A stretch of DNA of 9,431 bases from Pedobacter sp. (GTDB lineage Bacteria > Bacteroidota > Bacteroidia > Sphingobacteriales > Sphingobacteriaceae): the NCBI GenBank assembly GCA_004295885.1, contig SEDG01000252.1, positions 1 through 9,431 of the forward strand. The letters run 5' to 3'. Shown here piece after piece: positions 1 to 7,699 of this stretch. Within the stretch, counting starts at the first letter, position 1, and every line of letters starts with the position of its first letter. The translations under genes and the position numbers were made by a program. The notes beneath the pieces were generated by a model that saw only the letters and a list, made by a program, of their open reading frames with translations, ran no database searches and was not told the DNA's origin.

Positions 1-1356
1 AGAGCAGATTTAAGTAAAGAAACTTTAGCTGCGTACAGCAAAACAGGAACAATTCACGCCCTTTCAGTCTCTGGTTCTCATATAGCCATCATATTTTTTC
101 TGTTGAATTCAATGTTGTCGTTTTTAGATAGAAAGAAGTTCTTAATGATTTTTAAGCTATTTTTTATCTGTACACTCATTTGGTATTATTCTTTGTTGAC
201 TGGCTTTTCATCTTCTGTGTTGCGTTCTGCAATTATGATTACGATTTTCATCTTGGCAAAGGCATTTAATAGAAACAGCAATAATTACAACATTCTTGCT
301 TTTACTGCATTTGCGCTTTTAGTTTACAATCCATTTTTTATTTGGGATGTTGGTTTTGAGCTCTCCTTTATTTCAGTTTTCGGACTGATATATCTTCAAC
401 CAAAAATTTACAAATGGATTTACGTGAAGAACAAATGGCTGGATAAATTATGGTCGGCAGTTGCGTTGAGTTTAGCTGCACAGCTAGCAACATTTCCATT
501 AAGCGTCTATTATTTTCATCAGTTTCCAATATATTTCATCTTAGGGAATCTATTTATCTTATTACCACTCATCGCAATGATGTACCTAGGAATAGGCATT
601 TTGGTTTTAAGAGTTTACTTCCTAGCTCCAATTTTTGAATGGATAATTACATTCACTAACGATGGCTTAAAATGGATAGCGGATTTACCCTTTTCGGGAA
701 TTACCTCCATTTGGCTTACTGAGTGGCAATTGCTGTTATTAAGTTTAGCATTATCGCTGCTGGTTTATTCTTTAGCCAACTATCGCAAAAAGCTCCTAAT
801 TGCTTCAATTTGCCTACTATTGGTTTTTCAATCTTATTCTGCCTACAACAAAATAGCAGCAGCAAAACAAAGTAAAATCTTATTTTATAGTCTGAGAAAA
901 AATTATGCAGCTGCCTTTATCGACGCTGACAAAGCTATTTTATTAACCGACTTTTCTCCTGAGGATAAAAACTATCAATTCTTTGTTCAGCCCGCATTAG
1001 ATAAAATGCAGATTGCAGATGTGTTATTTGTCAAATGGGAACAGGATACAACCGTTAACTCATTTGTTAAATTCAAAAAGCAAATCAAGTTTCATCAGTA
1101 CAGCATTTTAATGATAGATGAAAGCTTGAACTATAAAAAGATTGATGGGCTACCCAAGTTTAATGCAGTATGGTATCATCAAAATCCAAAGAAAAACATC
1201 TCAAATCTAAGAACAGAGGTCATCTTTTCAACTTTGTTAATTGATGCGAGCAATAAGGATTATAAAATTAAAGCTTATGAAGATGAAGCAAATAAATTTC
1301 AGTTACAACATTATACTTTAAAGAAAAATAAGGCATATTTGATTAACCTAAAGTAG
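1..1356 (+). CDS. comEC: ComEC/Rec2-family DNA uptake channel, C-terminal part (5' end outside window)
   Basis: ComEC/Rec2 proteins form the inner-membrane channel that takes single-stranded DNA into the cytoplasm during natural transformation. The frame is open from base 1, so the first ATG inside the window (103) is internal and the true start lies upstream. The core signature is visible at bases 52-90 (IHALSVSGSHIAI, matching the family's H-x-L-S-x-S-G-x-H-x-x-I block). It is followed by 'TGFSSSVLRSAIM' and 'NPFFIWDVGFELSF', both typical of the competence domain. Several hydrophobic helices follow, then a soluble tail of about 150 residues. The tail shows no HxHxDH metal motif, so a classical C-terminal metallo-beta-lactamase domain is absent or degenerate; in my recollection short Bacteroidetes ComEC proteins are like this. 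The stop is TAG at 1354-1356, four bases before the next gene, which suggests cotranscription. The family call is firm; activity in transformation is inferred. Confidence 0.93.
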   Translation, partial: RADLSKETLAAYSKTGTIHALSVSGSHIAIIFFLLNSMLSFLDRKKFLMIFKLFFICTLIWYYSLLTGFSSSVLRSAIMITIFILAKAFNRNSNNYNILAFTAFALLVYNPFFIWDVGFELSFISVFGLIYLQPKIYKWIYVKNKWLDKLWSAVALSLAAQLATFPLSVYYFHQFPIYFILGNLFILLPLIAMMYLGIGILVLRVYFLAPIFEWIITFTNDGLKWIADLPFSGITSIWLTEWQLLLLSLALSLLVYSLANYRKKLLIASICLLLVFQSYSAYNKIAAAKQSKILFYSLRKNYAAAFIDADKAILLTDFSPEDKNYQFFVQPALDKMQIADVLFVKWEQDTTVNSFVKFKKQIKFHQYSILMIDESLNYKKIDGLPKFNAVWYHQNPKKNISNLRTEVIFSTLLIDASNKDYKIKAYEDEANKFQLQHYTLKKNKAYLINLK

Positions 1357-1360
1357 ATAT

Positions 1361-2140
1361 ATGAGTGAGGAACTTGTTTTATATAAAGTAAAAGATAGAA
1401 TTGCCAGTATCACACTTAACCGTGTGGAAAAACGCAATGCATTAAATCCCGATTTGGTAAACCAATTAACGGACAATTTACAAAAGGCCGCGGAAGACGA
1501 AAACGTCAAGGTTATCATTTTAAAAGCCAATGGAAGCGTTTTTAGCGCAGGGGCAGATTTAGCTTATTTACAACAATTACAGCAAAACACTTATGAAGAA
1601 AATTTAGCTGACTCAAACAATTTAAAAAAGCTATTTACAACCATTTGCTACTTACCTAAGGTTGTAATTGCTCAAATAGAAGGTCACGCAATTGCTGGCG
1701 GATGTGGGCTAGCAACCGTTTGTGACATTATATTTTCAGTTCCTGAAGCCAATTTCGGTTATACAGAAGTTAAGCTGGGTTTTGTACCTGCTATTGTCTC
1801 TTGTTTCTTGATGAGAAAAACTAGCGAAACCATCGCAAAGCGATTATTGTTGACTGGCGAATTATTTACCGCAGAAGAAGCATTACAATATAATCTGATA
1901 ACTTTTGTAACAAAAAAAGAAGATATTGCTCAAAAGGTTAATGATTTTGCACTAGATTTGTGTAACAACGCCTCCGCAAATGCGTTAATGGTAACCAAGC
2001 AGTTAATTAACCAAACTACTTACCCATTATTAGAAAAAAGTTTGGAGCTGGCGGTTCAAATTAATGCAAGAGTTAGAGAAAGTGATGATTTTAAAAAAGG
2101 AGTATCTTCCTTCCTCAACAAAGAAAAAACTAAATGGTAA
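1361..2140 (+). CDS. Enoyl-CoA hydratase/isomerase (crotonase) family protein, LiuC-like
   Basis: A 259-residue protein, the full usual length for a single-domain crotonase. These enzymes bind acyl-CoA thioesters and stabilise an enolate in an oxyanion hole; the expected reaction is hydration of an enoyl-CoA in fatty or branched-chain amino acid breakdown. Visible motifs are the CoA-site segment 'SAGADL' (62-67), the glycine-rich oxyanion loop 'EGHAIAGGCGLA' (107-118), and 'FGYTEVKLGFVPAIVS' (132-147). E136 matches the second catalytic Glu of rat crotonase (E164). The position of the first Glu (E144 in rat, in GGCEL) is Gly116 here. The 'TEVKLGFVPAIV' pattern recalls methylglutaconyl-CoA hydratase (LiuC) and geranoyl pathway hydratases more than FadB-type enzymes, so a leucine-degradation role is possible but not proven. 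It starts 4 bases after comEC, and the ATG is the only reasonable start. The next gene begins close behind its stop, suggesting one transcript. Confidence 0.9.
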   Translation: MSEELVLYKVKDRIASITLNRVEKRNALNPDLVNQLTDNLQKAAEDENVKVIILKANGSVFSAGADLAYLQQLQQNTYEENLADSNNLKKLFTTICYLPKVVIAQIEGHAIAGGCGLATVCDIIFSVPEANFGYTEVKLGFVPAIVSCFLMRKTSETIAKRLLLTGELFTAEEALQYNLITFVTKKEDIAQKVNDFALDLCNNASANALMVTKQLINQTTYPLLEKSLELAVQINARVRESDDFKKGVSSFLNKEKTKW

Positions 2141-2160
2141 ACAAATTAAAACTAAACACA

Positions 2161-2841
2161 ATGTTTAAATCTATGAAAACTGGCGTTTTAGCCGCAATTT
2201 TAATTAGCACGGCAATCTACGCCCATGCACAAAAGAAAATTACTGAAGGTACGGTTACTTACACAGTTGAATACGCTCCTACATCAGAACAAGAAGCAAT
2301 GGTTAGTATGTTGCCTAAAGAAGTTAAAGTAAAATTTAATGGCAACATCACTAAAATGGAAATGGAACAAGGCCCTGCTACTATAACTGTTTTGCAGGAT
2401 GTTGCTTCAAACCTAGGCTTAATTTTAATCGATGTTCCTGTTGCGCAAATGCAGTTTGCAGTAAAACGTACAAAAGCAGATTACGATAAAGAAAAAGAAA
2501 CAGCACCAAAGTTTAGCGATTTTAAAGCAACAGGTGAGAAAAAAATGATTGGTTCATATAACACCGAAAAATATACTTACAAAGACGACAAAGGCGGTAC
2601 TTACGAGTTATGGGCAACCACAGACGTAGAATTACCTGCTGGTTTTGCTGGCGAAAGCTTTAAAGATGTTAAAGGTTCTTTGGTTAAGTACACTCACTTT
2701 CAACAAGGTATGAAACAAACTTTAACCATTAAAGAGATTAAAGAAGAAAAAAACGGTCCATATAAATTAGATGTTCCTAGTGGTTATGAAGTAAAAACCA
2801 TGGAAGAAATTATGGCTATGCAAGGTGGTGGTGGCGAATAA
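2161..2841 (+). CDS. Exported DUF4412-like protein of unknown function
   Basis: A secreted or periplasmic protein of 226 residues when started at 2161. An ATG at 2134 is in frame but overlaps the previous gene and puts nine polar residues before the signal peptide. The ATG at 2161 follows an A-rich Bacteroidetes-type leader and gives a good type I signal peptide: basic start, hydrophobic core 'GVLAAILISTAIY', probable cleavage after AHA (residue 23). The ATG at 2173 is a possible third start. No lipobox cysteine is present. The mature part begins 'EGTVTYTVEY', then has alternating beta-strand-like segments with lysine-rich turns and a short glycine tail (GGGGE). The strand pattern, with a methionine-rich 'KMEMEQGP' block followed by a central 'GSYNTEKYTYKDDKGGTYELWAT' block split over residues of the middle third, resembles DUF4412/GLPGLI-type periplasmic proteins. 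This assignment is by eye and tentative. No enzymatic motif is seen and I do not assign a function. Confidence 0.8.
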   Translation: MFKSMKTGVLAAILISTAIYAHAQKKITEGTVTYTVEYAPTSEQEAMVSMLPKEVKVKFNGNITKMEMEQGPATITVLQDVASNLGLILIDVPVAQMQFAVKRTKADYDKEKETAPKFSDFKATGEKKMIGSYNTEKYTYKDDKGGTYELWATTDVELPAGFAGESFKDVKGSLVKYTHFQQGMKQTLTIKEIKEEKNGPYKLDVPSGYEVKTMEEIMAMQGGGGE

Positions 2842-2863
2842 CCACTAAAAATTACCTTATATC

Positions 2864-2928
2864 AAATCAGGCTTTTATTTTGGCATTTTTAGTAAATTGC
2901 GCCAATGTTTAAAAGCCTGATTTTTTTT
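2864..2928 (+). terminator. Terminator-like hairpin overlapping the sulfatase start codon
   Basis: A perfect 14-bp inverted repeat is present: AAATCAGGCTTTTA (2864-2877) and TAAAAGCCTGATTT (2910-2923). The T-run at 2921-2928 follows the right arm. The 32-base loop has an inner pair TTGGC (2880-2884) / GCCAA (2901-2905) that could extend the stem. It lies just after the DUF4412-like gene, so it looks like an intrinsic terminator for the upstream genes. However, the right arm is codons 2-7 of the next gene, and that gene's ATG (2905-2907) is inside the loop. It could act as a leaky terminator or attenuator, or hide the start codon of read-through transcripts. The structure is seen directly; the regulatory role is inferred. 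Confidence 0.7.
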
Positions 2929-4642
2929 GTTCGTTTTTTTCTGTTGTGGCTGTTATTTTTTGCGCTAGATAGATTCATTTTCCTTTTCATATTTCATAAA
3001 AAGCTAAGAGACATTCCTCTTGGAGAAAAAATATTATCCTTTTACCACGGATTAAGACTCGACCTGTCGATGGCTGCTTATTTGGCGGTTATTCCAATAT
3101 TGATTTTTATTGGTTGGTATTTCACAAAAAAAACTACTATCAATTTTAAATGGGTTTCAATTTATAATCGGGTTCTAATAGCACTATTTGGTTTTTTTTC
3201 CATTGTTAATTTCAATACCTATCGCGAATGGGGCATCAAAGTAAACTATAGCGCTTTAGCTCCTATTATAGAAACACCTAAAGAAGCCATAGCATCTAGC
3301 GGTTCCTCTCCTTTTATGTTTTCAATGTTTATTTTGGCAATCTTAGTTGGGTCAGGATTCTATCTCAATTTTATGCTAACCAAAAAACAAATCAACTTTG
3401 TTAAAACGCCAATCTGGATAAAGGCTATCGTTGCTGTTTTATTATTAGGACTTAATTTTCTAATCATTAGAGGTGGTGTAGATGTAGCGCCTAATAACCA
3501 AAGTATGGCTTATTATTCAAAATACGAGGTTTTAAATCATGCTGCACTTAACACCGAGTGGAATTTAATATCCAGCATATTAGCATCAAAAAAAACCAAT
3601 AAAAACCCTTATTTGTACTTTGATAACGCAACTGCTGAAAAGGAAGTCGCCGAATTATACAAAGTCGAAAAAGACACCACCGTATCAATTCTAAAGACCC
3701 AAAAGCCAAATATTGTCATCTTCATTTTAGAGAGTTTCACGGCAGACTTAACCAAAACATTAGGTAACGAAGATGGAATTACGCCAAGCGTTGATAGCTT
3801 GATAAATAAAGGTGTTTTATTTACTAATATTTATGCAGCTGGCAGCAGAACCGACAAAGGATTAGTTGCCACATTAACAGGTTTCCCAACTTTAGGTACC
3901 GGCAGTATTGTGAAATGGCCAGAAAAGATGCAGAAAATCCCTGCTATTAGTCAGAAGTTGTTTCAGAATAAATATCAAACATCATTTTATTACGGTGGCG
4001 AGTCTGAATTTGATAACTACAAAGCATTTCTCTTAAGCCATAATTATCAAAAGTTAATTGATAAAAATAGCTTCGAGAAAAAAGACATGAACTCTAAATG
4101 GGGAGCATTCGACGGATTAGTTTTTAACAAACAACTGCAAGACATTAATCAGGAAAAGCAGCCTTTCTTTTCTACCATATTATCTTTAACTAACCACGAA
4201 CCATTTGAAGTTCCAGGTAGTTATAAATTTGGGAATAAAGACATCATCAGTAAATTCAACCGATATTTTTCAACCTCAACGTTATCATATTCCTTTGTTG
4301 TTTTATGGAGATGTAATCAAAGATAAATATCAAGGTAAAAAATTTGATAAAATTGGTAGTCAACAAGACATTTCAGCAACACTTTTGGCTCAACTGAATA
4401 TTCCACATAAAGATTTTATCTGGAGCAAAAACCTTTTAAATCCATACACCAAACAATTTGCATTTTTTAGTTGGGACAATGGTTTGGGTTTCATCAATGA
4501 TAAACAATGTGTTACATTCGATAACATTGGTAAGAATATTTTGTACAATAGCGATGCAAAAGATAACTTGCAAACTAATAAAAATCTAAATTCAGGTAAA
4601 TCTTACTTACAAACTGTATATCAACAATTTATAAAACTATAA
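2905..4642 (+). pseudogene. LTA-synthase-like membrane sulfatase, frameshifted with internal deletion
   Basis: Sulfatase-fold membrane enzymes of the LtaS/MdoB type transfer phosphoglycerol or phosphoethanolamine groups outside the cytoplasmic membrane; the substrate in Bacteroidetes is unclear. The first frame (2905-4326) encodes about five N-terminal membrane helices, then the extracytoplasmic domain. It includes 'NIVIFILESF' with metal ligand E276, 'AGSRTDKG' with the probable nucleophile T316, and 'NHEPFEVPG', matching the substrate-site His region of LtaS. Family similarity stops near 4261, where the reading frame continues out of phase to a stop at 4324-4326. Family-like sequence resumes in frame +2 with 'QPQRYHIPLLFYGDV' (from about 4268) and runs to TAA at 4640-4642. 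The segment normally lying between, with the 'ADHG' Asp-His metal ligands, is missing; I estimate roughly 45 residues. A simple one-base frameshift cannot explain this, because DHG is absent from both frames. The pieces add to about 578 codons, shorter than the 620-650 I expect. It is probably inactive if the sequence is correct; an assembly deletion is the alternative. Confidence 0.85.
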
Positions 4643-4647
4643 TACAA

Positions 4648-6819
4648 ATGAAACTAACCAAATTATTTATCGCAATAACTGCTGTAGCTTTAATTAGCAC
4701 AGGAATTGCAAAAGCACAAAGGGGTGGCGTAAACTGGACCAAAGATGGTAGCGGTTATTATCAAAATGTTGGTGGAGAAATCGTAACCATCACCCTTCCT
4801 AAAAATGAACGCAAAACGATTATTAGCAGACAATTATTAACTCCTGAAAAATCTGCAAGTCCAATTGCGGTAAGAAGTTTTCAATTAAACGATGCTGGGA
4901 CAAAAGCATTGATTTACACTAATACCAAAAGAGTTTGGCGTCAAGATAGTCGCGGAGATTATTGGGTGGCAGACATTGCAAATAACACATTAAAACAAAT
5001 CGGTAAAGGAAAGCCAGCATCTTCATTAATGTTTGCCAAATTCTCTCCAGACGCCACAAAAGTGGCTTATGTGAGCGAACACAATGTTTACGTGGAAGAT
5101 TTGGCCACTGGCGAAATTAAAGCCTTAACAACTGATGGCACTAGCAGAATGATTAATGGAACATTCGACTGGGTTTATGAAGAAGAATTTGGTTGTTTAG
5201 ATGGATTTAGGTGGAGCCCTGATGGAAAATCTATCGCCTATTGGCAAATTGACGCCACCAAAATCAAGAACTTTTTAATGATTAACAATACAGATTCTAT
5301 TTACTCATTTAATGTTCCTGTAGAATATCCAAAAGTTGGTCAAAACCCATCTGCTTGTAAAATTGGTATTGTTGATATTGCTACTGCAAAAACTAATTGG
5401 TTGGCAGTTCCTGGTGATAACATTCAGCATTACATTCCACGTATGGACTGGATTCCAAATACGAATGAAGTTATCTTGCAACAATTAAATCGTGAGCAAA
5501 ATGAAAGTAAGTTGTTCATTGCCAATGCATCAACAGGTGCGGTTACCGAAATTTATAAAGAAAGCGACAAGGCTTGGATAGATGCACAAGATGATTTCAT
5601 CTGGCTAAATGGCAACAAAGAATTCGTTTATCAAACCGAAAAAGATGGTTATACACATTTATATCGCATTAGCAGAGATGGTAAAAAAGAAACATTAATT
5701 ACAAAAGGAAACTATGATGTGATTAGCGTTAATTTAATAGATGAGAAAAATAACACGGTTTATTTTATGGCATCGCCGACAAATGCTACTCAAAAATATT
5801 TGTACAAAACAAAGTTAGATGGCAAAGGAAAATTAGAAATGGTTACTCCTTCTATCCTGCCTGGTACACATAGCTATTCTATTTCTCCTAACGGTTTATA
5901 TGCCCGTCATAGTTACAACAGTTCTATTGTAGCGCCAATTACCGAGTGGATGAACTTCACAACCAATAATCCATTAACTATGGATGGCAGCATTACAACT
6001 CAACTTTCTAAACAGACGCCACCAAAAAACAAGGTAGAATTCTTTAAAGTAACTACAGAAGATGGTGTTGAAATGGATGGCTGGATGAAGAAACCAGATA
6101 ATTTTGACTCTGCTAAGAAATATCCAGTTGTATTTTATGTATATGGCGAGCCTGCATCGCAAACTGCTGCAGATGTTTGGGGCGCTGGCAGAAATGGCTT
6201 ATATGTAGGCGATATGGCGAAAGATGGTTATATCTATATTTCTATGGATAATCGTGGTGCACCAGTTCCAAAAGGTAAAGAATGGCGCAAAGCTATTTAT
6301 AAAAACATCGGTATCATCAATATCCGCGACCAAGCAATGGCTACTAAAAAGTTATTGGCAACTTATTCATTTATGGATAAAGACCGTGTTGCGGTTCACG
6401 GCTGGAGCGGCGGTGGTTCTTCAACTTTAAACTTGTTGTTTCAATACCCAGAAATCTACAAAACGGGTATTGCTGTAGCTGCGGTTGCCAACCAATTAAC
6501 TTATGATAACATTTATCAGGAGCGTTATATGGGCACACCTTTCCCTACAACAGAAGCTTACGTAAAAGGTTCCCCGATTACTTATGCAAAAAATTTGGTT
6601 GGAAATCTATTGTATATTCATGGTACGGGCGATGATAATGTTCATTACCAAAATGCAGAAATGTTGATTAATGAATTGGTTAAAAACAAAAAAGTGTTTC
6701 AATTAATGAGTTATCCAAACCGCACACACGGTATTTTCGAAGGTGCTGGAACAAGCGAGCATCTAGCTTTAACTTACACTAAATTCTTAAAAGAGAACTG
6801 CCCTCCAGGAGCAAGATAG
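4648..6819 (+). CDS. S9 family peptidase, dipeptidyl peptidase IV-like, secreted
   Basis: A 723-residue exported serine peptidase that should remove N-terminal dipeptides, probably after proline or alanine, in the periplasm or at the surface. A signal peptide (hydrophobic 'LFIAITAVALIS', cleavage likely after AKA at residue 23) is followed by a beta-propeller domain (about 90-440) and an alpha/beta-hydrolase domain (about 480-720). The DPP-IV-specific 'DWVYEEE' (174-180) is present; E179/E180 match the pair that binds the substrate's free amino terminus. The triad is visible: S587 in 'GWSGGG', D662 in 'HGTGDDNVH', H694 in 'NRTHG'. Y499 in 'YVYGEPASQ' matches the oxyanion tyrosine of human DPP-IV. 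The nucleophile elbow is GWSGGG rather than GWSYGG, which I recall in other Bacteroidetes S9 enzymes. Length is normal and the frame intact. It starts 5 bases after the broken sulfatase gene, so it probably shares a transcript with it, and a strong terminator follows. Confidence 0.94.
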   Translation: MKLTKLFIAITAVALISTGIAKAQRGGVNWTKDGSGYYQNVGGEIVTITLPKNERKTIISRQLLTPEKSASPIAVRSFQLNDAGTKALIYTNTKRVWRQDSRGDYWVADIANNTLKQIGKGKPASSLMFAKFSPDATKVAYVSEHNVYVEDLATGEIKALTTDGTSRMINGTFDWVYEEEFGCLDGFRWSPDGKSIAYWQIDATKIKNFLMINNTDSIYSFNVPVEYPKVGQNPSACKIGIVDIATAKTNWLAVPGDNIQHYIPRMDWIPNTNEVILQQLNREQNESKLFIANASTGAVTEIYKESDKAWIDAQDDFIWLNGNKEFVYQTEKDGYTHLYRISRDGKKETLITKGNYDVISVNLIDEKNNTVYFMASPTNATQKYLYKTKLDGKGKLEMVTPSILPGTHSYSISPNGLYARHSYNSSIVAPITEWMNFTTNNPLTMDGSITTQLSKQTPPKNKVEFFKVTTEDGVEMDGWMKKPDNFDSAKKYPVVFYVYGEPASQTAADVWGAGRNGLYVGDMAKDGYIYISMDNRGAPVPKGKEWRKAIYKNIGIINIRDQAMATKKLLATYSFMDKDRVAVHGWSGGGSSTLNLLFQYPEIYKTGIAVAAVANQLTYDNIYQERYMGTPFPTTEAYVKGSPITYAKNLVGNLLYIHGTGDDNVHYQNAEMLINELVKNKKVFQLMSYPNRTHGIFEGAGTSEHLALTYTKFLKENCPPGAR

Positions 6820-6836
6820 TTTTGCTATTATAAATT

Positions 6837-6870
6837 AAAAGCCTCAAGTATAATATTTGAGGCTTTTTTT
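6837..6870 (+). terminator. Rho-independent terminator after the S9 peptidase gene
   Basis: Stem GCCTCAA (6841-6847) pairs with TTGAGGC (6857-6863) around a 9-base loop. It is followed by seven T (6864-6870) and preceded by AAAA (6837-6840), which extends the stem. It lies 17 bases after the peptidase stop and closes the left + strand block. Confidence 0.9.
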
Positions 6871-7130
6871 ATTTGAAGCGCAATTTCAATGCAATAGTTA
6901 AAGTTAGTCCAGCTTTTTGCTTTATTCTCCCGAAGAAAAATCGGGATTCGTGCTCGCTCCAATCTGGGCTATTTAACTAAGGCTTGTGCAAGGAAACCAC
7001 AACTAGTAGTAAAGAACTGCGTTAACTAAACCTGAGCGAAGTGTAAAGCCCACAGCGAGTAACGAGCGAGGACTTGAAACAAAGTGCAGGACTGCCTTAA
7101 ATTAATTACTGCGATTGCTTTTCAACAAAA
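6871..7130. other. Gene-free spacer with mosaic repeat-like sequence
   Basis: No convincing reading frame is present. The middle (about 6905-7100) is richer in G and C than its surroundings. It contains several inverted segments: TCCCGA (6929-6934)/TCGGGA (6942-6947), CTCGCTC (6954-6960)/GAGCGAG (7065-7071), TGGGCT (6966-6971)/AGCCCA (7048-7053), and TAAGGC (6979-6984)/GCCTTA (7094-7099). It also has a direct repeat TTAACTAA (6974-6981 and 7023-7030). On the - strand the piece beginning TAGCCCAGATTGGAGCGAGC resembles, from memory, multicopy intergenic repeats of Bacteroidetes genomes. I see no transposase remnant. Best read as intergenic repeat DNA between a + strand block and a - strand operon that face each other. 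Confidence 0.55.
6929..6947. repeat. Short hairpin within intergenic repeat
   Basis: Perfect 6-bp arms TCCCGA and TCGGGA with the 7-base loop AGAAAAA. There is no T-run after either arm, so it is not a standard terminator. It sits inside the repeat-like spacer and is probably the hairpin core of that element. Confidence 0.5.
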
Positions 7131-7699
7131 TTAAAGATTAACGTTCAACAAACTCATTGCCACAATTAGCGCAATGCCGAAACTCAATAAAGTTCCAATT
7201 AAAACATATTCGGTCAGCTTAATATCGTGAGCCTCTTTTAAGTCGCCAAACCTAAAAATAGACTTTGCCGCTAATAAAAAACCGACTGCTTCAAAATGAT
7301 TTGTGCAAACGAACAAATAGATTAACAAACGTTCTATAATGCCGATAAACTTACCAGCGTCTTGCAAGGAAGATTTAGTGCTTTCTGGTATCCATTTAGC
7401 AATAATTACCCTGATAAATATAGCCGCTGGCGTTGTGAGAAATAGGGCGCCAATTAAGAACAACCAGAATTTGGTATTTTGTAAAAAATCGAAGTTTATG
7501 GTGGCGTAGTAATAATATTGCCAACAAGTTAAGATAACTACAATATGTAAGAACTGGTCTACAAAAAACCAAATTCGTTTTGTTTTTGCGTTTTGAAAAG
7601 TCAGTTTTAATGCATCAATAATTCCGTGTAAAATACCAACAACCAAAGCTATTTTCCATACACTAAAAGAAGTAAGAGTTTTAGTAAAGCAATTTCCAT
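7131..7699 (-). pseudogene. DUF3307-family membrane protein, N-terminal deletion and frameshift
   Basis: DUF3307 proteins are multi-helix membrane proteins of unknown function, often encoded beside satD in Bacteroidetes (from memory). The start is well marked: the satD stop overlaps an ATG at 7699 as TAATG, a classical coupled start. This ATG reads MEIALLKLLLLLVYGK and stops at 7649-7651; the 'LLKLLL' opening is typical of the family. In another frame, open from about 7709 to the stop at 7131-7133, family-like sequence appears as 'SVWKIALVVGILHGIIDALK', then 'RIWFFVDQFLH' (D codon at 7557-7559) and three or more further hydrophobic helices. The piece normally lying between, with the H-x-x-x-D-F motif and following His residues, is missing; I estimate about 40-45 residues. 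The surviving frame can start only at weak codons such as TTG (7644-7646). A shorter product from such a start cannot be excluded, but a deletion with frameshift is the simplest reading. Confidence 0.75.

Noticed and set aside
450..638. Short + strand frame inside comEC, and similar short frames at 1348-1530 (-), 5974-6162 (-) and 6224-6430 (+)
   Set aside because: Each overlaps a well-supported longer gene and shows no recognisable motif.
4240..4330. Programmed ribosomal frameshift in the sulfatase gene
   Set aside because: There is no convincing slippery heptamer with a downstream structure, and a frameshift would not restore the missing DHG segment.
4205..4642. A separate small gene starting at TTG 4205
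   Set aside because: From about 4268 its residues match the C-terminal end of the sulfatase family, and the first part is the out-of-phase reading of the upstream fragment. It is the tail of the broken gene.
6871..7130. tRNA or small structured RNA gene in the spacer
   Set aside because: No cloverleaf or known RNA motif could be recognised; only short inverted segments are visible.
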